DNA of 40,932 bases. Source: an uncultured Solobacterium sp. Lineage in GTDB: Bacteria; Bacillota_I; Bacilli_A; Erysipelotrichales; Erysipelotrichaceae. Under the pieces are notes generated by a model. The model searched no databases. It saw only the letters and a program-made list of their open reading frames with translations, and was not told the DNA's origin. Both the position numbers and the translations under genes were made by a program. The DNA lies in contig URYK01000023.1 in NCBI GenBank assembly GCA_900552125.1, positions 1 through 40,932 of the forward strand, read 5' to 3'. This document shows, in pieces, positions 8,380-16,511 of this stretch (positions within the stretch are counted from its first letter, which is position 1; each line of letters opens with the position of its first letter).

Positions 8380-9456
8380 TTAAGGGTTATAAAGATGGAT
8401 GATACCGGAATCATTTAAGTTGATAATAATCATAATAAGAACTGGTAATGTGATGATACCTAAGAAACCAAATAATTTAGCTCCTAGATACATACATAAC
8501 AGCATCAGTAATGGATGCAGACCAATTTGATGACCAACAATTTTTGGTTCGATAATATTACGAATCAAAGTAACGATTAGATAAATAATAAGTAGACCAA
8601 TAGCTGTTTTCAATTGCTGATTTAAGAAACAGATAATGATCCAGGGAATCATGATACCTCCAGTTCCTAATACTGGGATGACATCAAAAACAGAAATTAG
8701 AAAGGCAATGACAACAGCATTATTAATACCCATAATGGATAATCCTATTGTCAGTTCTATAAATGTTAATGTCATGATTTTAGCATAAGCAATTACAAAA
8801 CGACGAATTGTTGTGGTAAAGGACTGCTGAGCCATGAATGCGATTTTCTTTCCTCTATCAGGGAGCTGTCTTATTAGAAATGACAAGATTTTCTGATAAT
8901 CAGCATTAAAGAAGAAAGATGATATAATCGCAAAGAAGAAGGAAATAATTAGATTAGGAAGAGAAGTCGCAAAGCTTGTAAAGAAAGAGACTAAGCTTTC
9001 TGATATTGATGATAAGATGGAGTAAATAGAATTCTGTAGTCCTTCTAAAAAGGATTCAATAGCCTGTGCTGAATTCATATCTACTCCTTTCCAAACTGTT
9101 TGTACATTAGAAATCGTAGATTGTAAATAAGGTTCTATGTAAGTTTGATATAAATCAGGAAGATCTTGTACAAAGTCTTTTAGAAAAGCAAATCCTTTAA
9201 TTGATAAGAGTGTTACAAAGGCACCAATCGTTGCGTAGAATAATAATATAACAATCGTTGACCATAGCTTTTCATGTCCATGAAATTTATTGATAAGTTT
9301 TTTTATAATCGGACGTAAAATATAGGCAATAAGAAATCCGATAAGGAATGGCATAATAGCATAGATAATATATCTAAGAAAGATATATAACATAGCGAAT
9401 ATGATACATAGATAAATAACATGTATAATGAATGCTCTTTGTTTTTCTGTATTCAT
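8380..9456 (-). CDS. AI-2E family / YtvI-like transporter
   Basis: Polytopic inner membrane protein of 358 residues in the PerM/AI-2E exporter (DUF20) family. It has two N-terminal helices, a polar extracytoplasmic region (about 85-150) and a C-terminal helix bundle. The conserved family motif DVIPVLGTGGIMIPW lies near residue 240. The sporulation protein YtvI is the closest well-known relative by layout, but function in this family is mostly unproven. It is the last gene of a minus-strand operon after the HAD phosphatase and CmpB-like genes, 21 bases behind the latter, with an AGGAGG ribosome site. Confidence 0.85.
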   Translation of the reverse strand: MNTEKQRAFIIHVIYLCIIFAMLYIFLRYIIYAIMPFLIGFLIAYILRPIIKKLINKFHGHEKLWSTIVILLFYATIGAFVTLLSIKGFAFLKDFVQDLPDLYQTYIEPYLQSTISNVQTVWKGVDMNSAQAIESFLEGLQNSIYSILSSISESLVSFFTSFATSLPNLIISFFFAIISSFFFNADYQKILSFLIRQLPDRGKKIAFMAQQSFTTTIRRFVIAYAKIMTLTFIELTIGLSIMGINNAVVIAFLISVFDVIPVLGTGGIMIPWIIICFLNQQLKTAIGLLIIYLIVTLIRNIIEPKIVGHQIGLHPLLMLLCMYLGAKLFGFLGIITLPVLIMIIINLNDSGIIHLYNP

Positions 9457-9477
9457 GAATATGCCTCCTTTTCTGTT

Positions 9478-10278
9478 TTATTTTTGTTTCTTATGTTTTT
9501 CAATACTTTGAACAATATGTTCGAATACATCGCTTCTTGGTTCTAAACGATTAGGGAAAGCTTTTTGAAGACGAGTAAGAACATTTTTACGTTTCTCTTT
9601 CATTTCGATAATGCGTACTTTTAGCTGTTGGATATGAGATAATAGTATTTCATCAGCATCCGTAGAGTCAAGAATTCGTTCAATTGTATCACTTAAGCTT
9701 TCCTGCAAAGGGAATATATTAGCGACTTTAAACTCTGCTCGTAATTCTTTGATACTGTCTTCGATTTCTTTGAAATCTTTGTTTCTTCTTAACAATGCAT
9801 GAGTAGTATTGATTAAATCATATATAAAATATACTAGTAAGACGACACATAAAACTCCTTGGGCAATAGGTGAGAATTCTTGAATCAAAGATGATAATAA
9901 GGGATGTACGATATAATATACAAAAATAGATAAGATACCAAATAGGATAGAGTTTTTAAGACAAACACGTCCATTTATGTTAAATGGTTCTTTGGAATAA
10001 TCCCACCATTTCGTGTGAAATAAAATTTCCATTCCCCAGCCTGTAATATATTCCAATATACTTGTAAGGATACACCCCATTAGGAATACTAAGGTAACAT
10101 GTTTACCAAAAGGCTGAAGCAGATGGAGTACAAAGAGCGCTCCTACACCATATATTGGACAATAAGGCCCAGCTAGAAATCCACGGTTGATGAAACGATG
10201 AGCAGGAATACCACAATAGATACATTCACAGATCCATCCTAGGAAACTATATAGGAAGAAATATAAAACTAACTCCAT
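9478..10278 (-). CDS. CmpB-type putative ABC transporter permease (PF06541)
   Basis: Membrane protein of about 266 residues. The N-terminal part carries the signature of the CmpB family: GWICECIY, the RFINRGFLAGPYCPIYG motif, EYITGWGMEILF and WWDYS near NINGRVCL. Five or so membrane helices are followed by a charged cytoplasmic tail from about residue 150 with coiled-coil character (ELRAEFK, LKVRIIEMKEKRK). The ATG at 10278 is preferred to the one at 10311. It has AAGGAG 7 bases upstream and follows the TAG of the HAD gene by one base, implying translational coupling. The family is named after an ABC permease, but no ATPase accompanies it here, so transport is unproven. Confidence 0.8.
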   Translation of the reverse strand: MELVLYFFLYSFLGWICECIYCGIPAHRFINRGFLAGPYCPIYGVGALFVLHLLQPFGKHVTLVFLMGCILTSILEYITGWGMEILFHTKWWDYSKEPFNINGRVCLKNSILFGILSIFVYYIVHPLLSSLIQEFSPIAQGVLCVVLLVYFIYDLINTTHALLRRNKDFKEIEDSIKELRAEFKVANIFPLQESLSDTIERILDSTDADEILLSHIQQLKVRIIEMKEKRKNVLTRLQKAFPNRLEPRSDVFEHIVQSIEKHKKQK

Positions 10279-10279
10279 A

Positions 10280-10912
10280 CTAAAACTCCTTATATAAGCG
10301 TTCATCCGCATAATCCTTTATCATCATATTCACATGATCCTTGATTAATGCATCATTATTACTTACAAGTACAACTGGAACACTTGCATGTTCTACCGCA
10401 AGAACGCCGCTTTCACTATCTTCAAATATGATGCAGTCACTAGGTTTTAAGCCTACCTTTTCCATAGCTACCTGATACATTTGTGGATCGGGTTTAGATT
10501 TTTGGACCTGCTGGGATGTTACCACAAAATCAAAAAAAGAAGTCACTTGCTTATCTTCTAAAATCTGATGAATAATATCTGTCGCATTGTTTGTACATAA
10601 ACAAAGTTTATAACCTTTTTCTTTCACATACTTTAAAAAGCGTAATGCATCTTTCTTTAAAGATGATTTTTTGTAATGATTCACTAGAAAGTCATGTATT
10701 TTTTGTATTAAGTCATTAGCTTCCTTATCCGGTAATTCATTTTGAATGATTTCTTCCATCACGGCAAAGCTATGTACATTAGCTTGCAGTATTTGTTTCA
10801 CAAGCTCTTTTTGTATTGTACTCATATCACGAAAAGCTTGTTTATAATCAAAATTTTCATATGTATTAATTAAAGTTCCATCCATATCAAATAAAATACC
10901 TTTTATTTCCAT
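10280..10912 (-). CDS. HAD superfamily hydrolase (phosphoglycolate phosphatase / beta-phosphoglucomutase type)
   Basis: Cytoplasmic 210-residue HAD hydrolase with a helical cap after motif I. Motif I is FDMDGTLINT (nucleophile and acid/base Asp), motif II is CTNNA, motif III Lys is in KSKPDP and motif IV is IIFEDSESG. This pattern is shared by phosphoglycolate phosphatases, beta-phosphoglucomutases and pyrophosphatase-type enzymes, so the substrate is undetermined. It is the first gene of a three-gene minus-strand operon, with a good promoter at 10953-10982 and AAGGAG before the ATG. Confidence 0.85.
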   Translation of the reverse strand: MEIKGILFDMDGTLINTYENFDYKQAFRDMSTIQKELVKQILQANVHSFAVMEEIIQNELPDKEANDLIQKIHDFLVNHYKKSSLKKDALRFLKYVKEKGYKLCLCTNNATDIIHQILEDKQVTSFFDFVVTSQQVQKSKPDPQMYQVAMEKVGLKPSDCIIFEDSESGVLAVEHASVPVVLVSNNDALIKDHVNMMIKDYADERLYKEF

Positions 10913-10952
10913 ATGATCACTCCTTATAAGCTGATATATATTATAAGTATAT

Positions 10953-10982
10953 ATTGTACAGCTAGTATTACTTTACTGTCAA
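10953..10982 (-). promoter_or_regulatory. Promoter of the HAD-CmpB-AI-2E operon
   Basis: On the minus strand: TTGACA, an 18-base spacer and TACAAT, about 40 bases before the HAD start codon. Confidence 0.65.
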
Positions 10983-11128
10983 TGAAATTTCTCAGTTTGA
11001 AGAAAGGAATGAAATATCAGATGCTAGTTAAGCATACAATAAAGATAAAGAGATTTTAGTGAATAAAAGTATGTAAAATTTTTATTTTAATGTTTATGAA
11101 AAAAACTACAAAATATTTTTGAAATCGC

Positions 11129-11156
11129 TTGCAAAAAACGTAAAATACGATACAAT
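11129..11156 (+). promoter_or_regulatory. Promoter of the leader ORF / ankyrin operon
   Basis: TTGCAA (11129-11134), a 16-base spacer and TACAAT (11151-11156). Transcription should begin near 11163. I see no gene in 10983-11128, which is AT-rich. Confidence 0.6.
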
Positions 11157-11195
11157 ATAAATATACTAGAAGTGATGAAAGAGGGTGCATGTCTT

Positions 11196-11297
11196 ATGAA
11201 AAACAATATCATGACACAAACAATTGTAGACAGAGTGTTCCCTGACGTACCTGATCAAGGAGTACGTAATTTCTTCATGGCCGTAGAATGGATGTAA
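11196..11297 (+). CDS. 33-codon leader ORF or small protein
   Basis: Short ORF starting MKNNIMTQTIVDRVF and ending RNFFMAVEWM, with a GAGGG ribosome-like site 10 bases upstream. It lies between a good promoter and an intrinsic terminator whose left arm contains its stop codon (11295-11297). The ankyrin/EF-G-like operon begins 63 bases after the stop. The arrangement fits a leader peptide controlling an attenuator, or a free-standing small protein. An overlapping 18-codon ORF begins at 11189 in another frame with a closer GAGGG, so the translated frame is uncertain. I recognise no family. An ACGTAC/GTACGT inverted repeat lies inside the ORF. Confidence 0.45.
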   Translation: MKNNIMTQTIVDRVFPDVPDQGVRNFFMAVEWM

Positions 11298-11324
11298 AGT
11301 GTATTGCTTTGCGTCCGTTTTTTT
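11290..11324 (+). terminator. Attenuator-like terminator upstream of the ankyrin gene
   Basis: A 10-bp stem with two G-U pairs (11290-11299 with 11307-11316) and a 7-base loop, followed after one base by seven T. It ends 36 bases before the ankyrin ATG and no clear second promoter is seen between, so the downstream operon probably depends on read-through. Confidence 0.75.
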
Positions 11325-11360
11325 ATTCGATTTGATTCATAATAAAAAGGAGGAATTGAA

Positions 11361-12032
11361 ATGGATCAGAAATTTAACAAGGCATTTTGGGATGCATGCG
11401 CAAATGGTGATTTTGCGACAGTATGTGCAGAAATAAAAAAAGGGGCCGATATTAATTATCAGAACGGGGATGGACGAACTGCATTAATGCGTGCTGCTAA
11501 ACGAGACTATAAAGATATTGTCCGTGTATTATTAGATAATGATGCGAAAGTAAATGTAGAAGATAATAAAGGAAAAACTGCTATTATGGGTGCAGCAAAA
11601 AAAGGAAATAAAACAATTTGTAAGAAACTGATTGAAGCCGGTGCGGATGTAAATGTGGCAGATGATCGTGGAAGAACCGCCTTGATGCGCGCTGCTTTCT
11701 TAGGCCATGATCGCTGTGTAGAAGTGTTATTAGATGCAGGAGCTGATATTAATGCTCAAGATGAAGTAGGAAGAACAGCACTTATGGAAGCTTGTGTTGC
11801 CTTTAAAAAAGATGTTATTCGTTTATTAATTAGTCGTGGTGCGGATGTAAATCTTTGTGATAATAATGGATGTACAGCCTTGATGCGTGCTGCTTATGGC
11901 GGCTATGTAGGATTGGTAGAAGATCTGATTGCGAATGGAGCAGATAAAGATTTAATTGATAAAGAAGGACATAAAGCAATTCATTATGTTCGTGAAGACT
12001 GCCTGGCTCAGTTAAAGCCAATTCTTAAATAG
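11361..12032 (+). CDS. Ankyrin repeat protein
   Basis: A 223-residue protein made almost wholly of ankyrin repeats. A capping helix pair lies at about 5-34, then five repeats at about 38-70, 71-103, 104-136, 137-169 and 170-202, and a C-terminal cap. Repeats carry the usual G-x-TALMxAA and GADVN motifs. No signal peptide or membrane segment is present, so it acts in the cytoplasm, presumably by binding another protein. It is followed after 12 bases by an EF-G paralogue with its own GGAGG site, so the two form an operon. The EF-G-like protein or the ribosome is a natural candidate partner, but this is inference from order only. Confidence 0.9.
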   Translation: MDQKFNKAFWDACANGDFATVCAEIKKGADINYQNGDGRTALMRAAKRDYKDIVRVLLDNDAKVNVEDNKGKTAIMGAAKKGNKTICKKLIEAGADVNVADDRGRTALMRAAFLGHDRCVEVLLDAGADINAQDEVGRTALMEACVAFKKDVIRLLISRGADVNLCDNNGCTALMRAAYGGYVGLVEDLIANGADKDLIDKEGHKAIHYVREDCLAQLKPILK

Positions 12033-12044
12033 GAGGGTAAGATC

Positions 12045-14129
12045 ATGAGAGACTATCTGAGCCATGAGGTACGCAACGTTGTAGTTTTAGGACATAGCGG
12101 TGTTGGTAAAACTGCCGTTATGGAAAGTATGTTATATTTTACAAAAGCAAGTGATCGCTTCGGAGTCACAAGTGAAGGAAGTTCTCTGATTGATTATGAC
12201 CCTGAAGAAATTCGCCGTGGTATATCCGTTTATGCTTCTTTAGTACCAATTGAATGGAAAGATTGTAAAATCAATTTTATCGATACTCCAGGATACGCTG
12301 ATTTTGTTCGTGGAGTAGAAGAAGGATTAGCTGTTGGTGATAGTGCTTTAATTGTAGTGGATGCGAAAGATGCTGTTCAGCCAGGAACAATCAAAGCATG
12401 GGAAGAGTCTCAGAAAAAGGGAATTCCTACTATCTTCTTTATAAATAAATTAGATGAAGAACATGCTTCTTTTGATAAAGCATATACAACACTACGTGAT
12501 ACATTTGGAAAGAGTGTTATTCCATTTGAAGTACCTATCGTAGAAAATGGAAAAACAATTGGTTCTATTAATATTTTACGTGATAAAGCATGGTATTTTG
12601 AAGGTGAATTAGCTGATCCAAATAAAGCACAGCCTGTTCCGGATAATATGAAAGATATCGTCGCAGATTATAAAAATCAGATTGCGGAAGCAATTGCGAT
12701 GAGTGATGATGAATTAATGGAAAAATACTTCAGTGGAGAAGAATTCAGTGAAGCAGAACTAACAAGAGGAGTTCGTTTAGGTGTTCGTAATGGAGAAATC
12801 CGTCCTGTATTCAGCGGAAGTGCAACACATACAGTTGGTATTGAACGTTTAATGGATCTGATTGTTAAATATTTCCCTACTTATGGTGAAGCTGGAAGTA
12901 TCATGGTAAGTGATGCGCAAAGTAAAGAACCGGTTATGTTAGAAACAAACGAAAAAGAAAGTCTATGTGCTCAAGTATTTAAAACGGTTGTTGATCCATT
13001 TGTTGGACGTATCTCTTATCTAAAAGTATTATCTGGTGTTATGAGCAGTGATTCAGTTGTATATAATGCAAATAAAGATACCAATGAAAAAGTTTCTAGT
13101 ATCTTTATTGTCAAAGGAAAACATCAGACGGCAGTAGGTAAACTATTCACAGGTGATATTGGTGCAGTTGTAAAATTACAGGTTACGCAGACAAATGATA
13201 CACTATGTGAAAAAGGTAAGGCTTATATTGCTGATCCAATAACATTCTCTGAGCCAATGTTAGGTATGGCAGTATTCCCTAATTCTAAAAATGATGAAGA
13301 TAAGATGAGTAATGCTTTGGCGCGCATGGTAGAAGAAGATTCTACATTGCGTCTTGAAAATAATCCAGAAACTAAACAAACAGTACTTTATGGTATTGGT
13401 GATCAGCATATTGATGTTGTCTTAAATAAATTAAAAAATAAATATAAAGTAGAAGTTCGTTTAGAAACACCAAAAGTTCCATATCATGAAACCATCCGTA
13501 AGACAGCAATTGGAGAAGGTCGCCATAAAAAACAATCCGGTGGTCATGGACAGTTTGGACATGTCTTTGTTGAATTTGCGCCAAATCCGGATGAAGAGGA
13601 AATGGTATTTGAAGAGAAAGTATTTGGTGGGGCAGTACCTCGTCAATATTTCCCAGCTGTTGAAACAGGACTTCGTGAATGCATGCAGCATGGTATTCTA
13701 GCTGGATACAAAGTAGTAAATATCAAAGCTACATTGTTAGATGGTAAATATCATGATGTTGATTCTAGTGAAATGGCATTTAAACTTGCGGCACGTTTAT
13801 CTTATAAAGCAGGTATGGCAAATGCGAAACCAATCTTACTAGAACCAATCGTTAGTATGACAGTTCGTGTTCCAGATGAATTTACTGGTACGATCATTGG
13901 TGACTTTAATAAACGTAGAGGTGCTATTATGGGTATGGATCTAGTAGATGGATATCAGGAAATTACAGCTACTGTACCACTTGCGGAAGTACAGAAATAT
14001 CCAATTGAACTTCGTGCTATGACACAAGGTCGTGGTGTATATACACAAAGCTTTGACCGCTATGAACCTGTGCCTTCCAATATTGCGGATACAATTATTG
14101 CACAGCATAAAAAAGAAATGGAAGAATAA
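12045..14129 (+). CDS. Elongation factor G-like GTPase (EF-G paralogue)
   Basis: A 694-residue translational GTPase with all EF-G domains. G1 is GHSGVGKT (16-23), switch I contains RRGIS (57-61), G3 is DTPGYADF (80-87) and G4 is NKLD (134-137). Domain IV keeps YHDVDSSEMAFKLAA and the C-terminal part has RRGAIMGMD. The key oddity is Tyr84 where canonical EF-G has the catalytic histidine (DTPGHVDF). This marks the EF-G-2/FusA2-type paralogues, whose GTPase behaviour differs from housekeeping EF-G. The true fusA should lie elsewhere in the genome. Context is an operon with an ankyrin protein behind a possible attenuator. A role in ribosome rescue, protection or stress translation is inferred, not shown. 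Confidence 0.88.
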   Translation: MRDYLSHEVRNVVVLGHSGVGKTAVMESMLYFTKASDRFGVTSEGSSLIDYDPEEIRRGISVYASLVPIEWKDCKINFIDTPGYADFVRGVEEGLAVGDSALIVVDAKDAVQPGTIKAWEESQKKGIPTIFFINKLDEEHASFDKAYTTLRDTFGKSVIPFEVPIVENGKTIGSINILRDKAWYFEGELADPNKAQPVPDNMKDIVADYKNQIAEAIAMSDDELMEKYFSGEEFSEAELTRGVRLGVRNGEIRPVFSGSATHTVGIERLMDLIVKYFPTYGEAGSIMVSDAQSKEPVMLETNEKESLCAQVFKTVVDPFVGRISYLKVLSGVMSSDSVVYNANKDTNEKVSSIFIVKGKHQTAVGKLFTGDIGAVVKLQVTQTNDTLCEKGKAYIADPITFSEPMLGMAVFPNSKNDEDKMSNALARMVEEDSTLRLENNPETKQTVLYGIGDQHIDVVLNKLKNKYKVEVRLETPKVPYHETIRKTAIGEGRHKKQSGGHGQFGHVFVEFAPNPDEEEMVFEEKVFGGAVPRQYFPAVETGLRECMQHGILAGYKVVNIKATLLDGKYHDVDSSEMAFKLAARLSYKAGMANAKPILLEPIVSMTVRVPDEFTGTIIGDFNKRRGAIMGMDLVDGYQEITATVPLAEVQKYPIELRAMTQGRGVYTQSFDRYEPVPSNIADTIIAQHKKEMEE

Positions 14130-14135
14130 ACAAAT

Positions 14136-14164
14136 TACGGGGATCGTTTGATTCCCGTATTTTC
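14136..14164 (+). terminator. Terminator of the ankyrin/EF-G-like operon
   Basis: A 10-bp stem with one G-U pair (14136-14145 with 14150-14159) and a GTTT loop, followed by T4. Confidence 0.8.
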
Positions 14165-14210
14165 TTAAATAAGATAAATACAAAATGTATTAAATATGGG
14201 AGTGATATAT

Positions 14211-14465
14211 ATGATAGCTGTATGGAATCGTAAAGAATTAATCATAACAATGGATATAGCTCAACAAGCTGCTGTTAGAGATATTCTTTCACAAAACGGC
14301 ATTGAGTATAAAGTAAAAACTATAAATCTTCAATCCGCAACGTTTGCTGGGGCAGAAAGAAGTCGCTTAGGGGGACTAGGTATTAATCAGAAATATTCTT
14401 ATGAATATAAAATTTATGTACATAAAAAAGATTATGAAAAAGCGAAGTATTTAATTAATGTATAA
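14211..14465 (+). CDS. DUF2007-like putative signal-transducing protein
   Basis: An 84-residue cytoplasmic protein resembling the DUF2007 family: a beta-alpha-beta fold that begins with a short strand and contains AVRDILSQNGIEYKVK, then a loop, then YKIYVHKKDYEKAKYLI. The ATG at 14211 is preferred over the one at 14196 because GGGAG lies 7 bases before 14211, whereas at 14196 these bases would be codons. Function is unknown in the family. The next gene follows after 66 bases. A 6-3-6 palindrome (AATACA-AAA-TGTATT, 14177-14191) lies upstream. Confidence 0.6.
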   Translation: MIAVWNRKELIITMDIAQQAAVRDILSQNGIEYKVKTINLQSATFAGAERSRLGGLGINQKYSYEYKIYVHKKDYEKAKYLINV

Positions 14466-14531
14466 TTATAAAAGATAAAAAGGAGAGGTATTATATAAAA
14501 TATAAGTTATAATATGCAGGGAGTGATCATA

Positions 14532-15485
14532 ATGAAAGAAATAACGATACAAGAAATGAAACATGTTTGTGTTGGACAGGCAGAAGATGAGAGAGCTGGT
14601 ACTGGCTGTACTGTAATCATATGTAAAGAAGGGGCAGTAGCAGGTGTAGATGTAAGAGGAGGAGGACCAGCAACTAGAGAAACGGATTTATTGAATCCTA
14701 TTAATATGGTTCAAAAGATTCATGCAGTTTGTCTAAGTGGAGGCAGTGCTTATGGACTGGATGCGGCTAGCGGTGTTATGCAATATCTAGAAGAACATGG
14801 AATTGGTTTTGATATGCAGGTTGCTAGAATTCCAATTGTATGTGGTGCTAGTTTATTTGATTTATCTGTTGGAGATCCTAATGTGCGTCCAGATAAAGCT
14901 ATGGGTTATCAGGCTTGCGTAAATAGTGAATCAGGATGTTTTGAAGAAGGAAATCATGGTGCAGGAACAGGTGCTAGTGTCGGGAAAATGTTAGGATTTG
15001 ACCATGCGATGAAAAGCGGTATTGGTACATATGGATTGGAAATGGATGGTGTTCAGGTAGTAGCTATTGTGGCGGTAAATGCCTGTGGAAATGTAGTAGA
15101 TTTTGATACAAATGAAGTACTTGCGGGAATGCTGGATAAAGATACAAATACCATTATAAAAGCGGAAGATGTACTGGAACAGTTTCGTAAAGCCCAGCCT
15201 TTAGGTAATACTACCATTGGCTGTATTATAACAAATGCCAAACTGACAAAGGCACAGTGTACGAAAGTTGCAGGTATTAGTCATAATGGATATGCTAGAT
15301 CCATACATCCTGTACATACCATGAGTGATGGTGATACTATTTTTGTATTAAGTACACAAGAGGTAGACTGCGATCCTGATATTATAGGTGTTATGGCTAC
15401 TAATGCTATGGGAAAAGCTATCAATCGAGCTGTCTATAAAGCAAAAGGTGCTTATGGTTTGAAGGCACACTGTGATTTAAAATGA
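14532..15485 (+). CDS. P1 family peptidase (DmpA/NylC type, self-cleaving Ntn hydrolase)
   Basis: An N-terminal nucleophile hydrolase of the P1/S58 family, about 317 residues. Members such as DmpA, BapA and NylC are made as one chain that cuts itself in two, exposing a Ser or Thr nucleophile. Here the cleavage motif GNTTIGC gives Asn226-Thr227 (numbered from 14532), as in NylC. Other family features are GTGCTVIICKEGAVAGVDVRGGGPATRETDLL and LSGGSAYGLDAASGV. The ATG at 14532 has GGGAGTG upstream and is preferred to the ATG at 14514. It overlaps the next gene by 4 bases (ATGA). The natural substrate, probably a short or unusual peptide or amide, is unknown. Confidence 0.85.
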   Translation: MKEITIQEMKHVCVGQAEDERAGTGCTVIICKEGAVAGVDVRGGGPATRETDLLNPINMVQKIHAVCLSGGSAYGLDAASGVMQYLEEHGIGFDMQVARIPIVCGASLFDLSVGDPNVRPDKAMGYQACVNSESGCFEEGNHGAGTGASVGKMLGFDHAMKSGIGTYGLEMDGVQVVAIVAVNACGNVVDFDTNEVLAGMLDKDTNTIIKAEDVLEQFRKAQPLGNTTIGCIITNAKLTKAQCTKVAGISHNGYARSIHPVHTMSDGDTIFVLSTQEVDCDPDIIGVMATNAMGKAINRAVYKAKGAYGLKAHCDLK

Positions 15486-16222
15486 AGATAAGCTTTTATC
15501 ATTGGGGTGTTCAATGTCCTATCATTTTTGAAATGTTAAGATTATTTCAAAATGATATGGTTGATAATGTTAAGTGTATTGATATTAGTAAAGATATTTC
15601 TTTAGTAGACCAGTCTATGTATTACCCATTTCTAACGGTAATCGATGAAGAAATTTACTGGTATGGTCCTATTACTTCATCTGTGTTAGAGCAGATAAGA
15701 AATAGAACACTTACAAAAGATATGCCGTATCAAATAATACAATCGCAAACAGTAATAAAAGGCGATATCGTATATTTAACAGATGACACGATCATAAATG
15801 CTCTACAAGGATGTACAATGTGCGAAGAATGTGGGCAGATATATAAAAAAAGAGAATTTCTTCAATCTCAGCAAATACCATTTTATGGTGTTTTACATAA
15901 ATATCAGGATAAAATCGTAGGTGGAGCAGAATGGATGCCTTCTACTAAAGTACCTTATCAGATTCCTAAAGATGATAAGTATGCCTTTTTAACTTGTGTT
16001 TACCATTCAGATGAAGAATATGACTACAAGGCTTATCCATTATCGGTCTTAGAAAAAGAGTTAGCTAAAAATTATCAGAAGATATTTGTAATTAGTGGTG
16101 AAACTGGTACATTTCCTAATGGACCTATGTCATGGTTTATAAAACAAGGATATAAGGATTTAGGGATTGTACAGAATATACCAGATTATGCATGTATACA
16201 TTTAATGGGGAAAGACTTGTAA
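15482..16222 (+). CDS. Uncharacterised protein with GNAT-like features
   Basis: A 246-residue soluble protein that I only partly recognise. The N-terminal part (about 1-100) starts ISFYHWGVQCP and looks like a small alpha/beta domain. A cysteine cluster CTMCEECG (Cys111, Cys114, Cys117) follows. The remainder has GGAEWMPSTKVPYQIP, YAFLTCVY and a C-terminal block FPNGPMSWFIKQGYKDLG, reminiscent of GNAT acetyltransferase-like proteins. Its ATG overlaps the stop of the P1 peptidase, so the two are translationally coupled and probably work in one process. It ends before a good terminator. Acetyltransferase activity is a guess. Confidence 0.5.
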   Translation: MKISFYHWGVQCPIIFEMLRLFQNDMVDNVKCIDISKDISLVDQSMYYPFLTVIDEEIYWYGPITSSVLEQIRNRTLTKDMPYQIIQSQTVIKGDIVYLTDDTIINALQGCTMCEECGQIYKKREFLQSQQIPFYGVLHKYQDKIVGGAEWMPSTKVPYQIPKDDKYAFLTCVYHSDEEYDYKAYPLSVLEKELAKNYQKIFVISGETGTFPNGPMSWFIKQGYKDLGIVQNIPDYACIHLMGKDL

Positions 16223-16255
16223 CCAAATATATAAAAGAATTTTATAACATTTTAT

Positions 16256-16276
16256 AGGCCATAATCGGCCTTTTTT
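16256..16276 (+). terminator. Terminator
   Basis: The stem AGGCC/GGCCT (16256-16260 with 16267-16271) is followed by a T tract. It closes the DUF2007-peptidase-GNAT-like group. Confidence 0.75.
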
Positions 16277-16360
16277 GTGTGCTTTATTGTGAAAAAAGCT
16301 ATAATTCATAAAAATATCGTCTATAAGCAATAAAAATATGTGAAAATTTACACAAAGTTA

Positions 16361-16389
16361 TTGGCATATAGTGGGAATTGTAATATAAT
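16361..16389 (+). promoter_or_regulatory. Promoter of the ECF S-component gene
   Basis: TTGGCA (16361-16366), a 17-base spacer and a perfect TATAAT (16384-16389). Transcription should begin near 16396, leaving a leader of about 115 bases. Confidence 0.7.
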
Positions 16390-16395
16390 ATGTAA

Positions 16396-16511
16396 GCTGA
16401 AAATCTATAGAAAATATTTTAACAGGATCGTAATTGAACTGTATAAAATGGGACAAGATATCAGCATCTTCAAAAACACTCGTATCGATTAGAACGAAAG
16501 TAGGAGGAATT
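16396..16511 (+). promoter_or_regulatory. Long 5' leader of the ECF S-component, possible regulatory RNA
   Basis: About 115 untranslated bases lie between the inferred transcription start and the ATG. Small hairpins are possible (AAGAT/ATCTT near 16457-16472; TCGT/ACGA near 16485-16501). Two similar blocks (ATCGTAATTGAAC and ATCGATTAGAAC) occur in it. ECF vitamin transporters are often riboswitch-controlled, but I cannot match this leader to a class I know. Confidence 0.3.

Noticed and set aside
14466..14531. A second ribosome-like site (AAAGGAGAGG near 14478) suggesting a lost tiny gene before the P1 peptidase
   Set aside because: No ATG, GTG or TTG follows at a usable distance.
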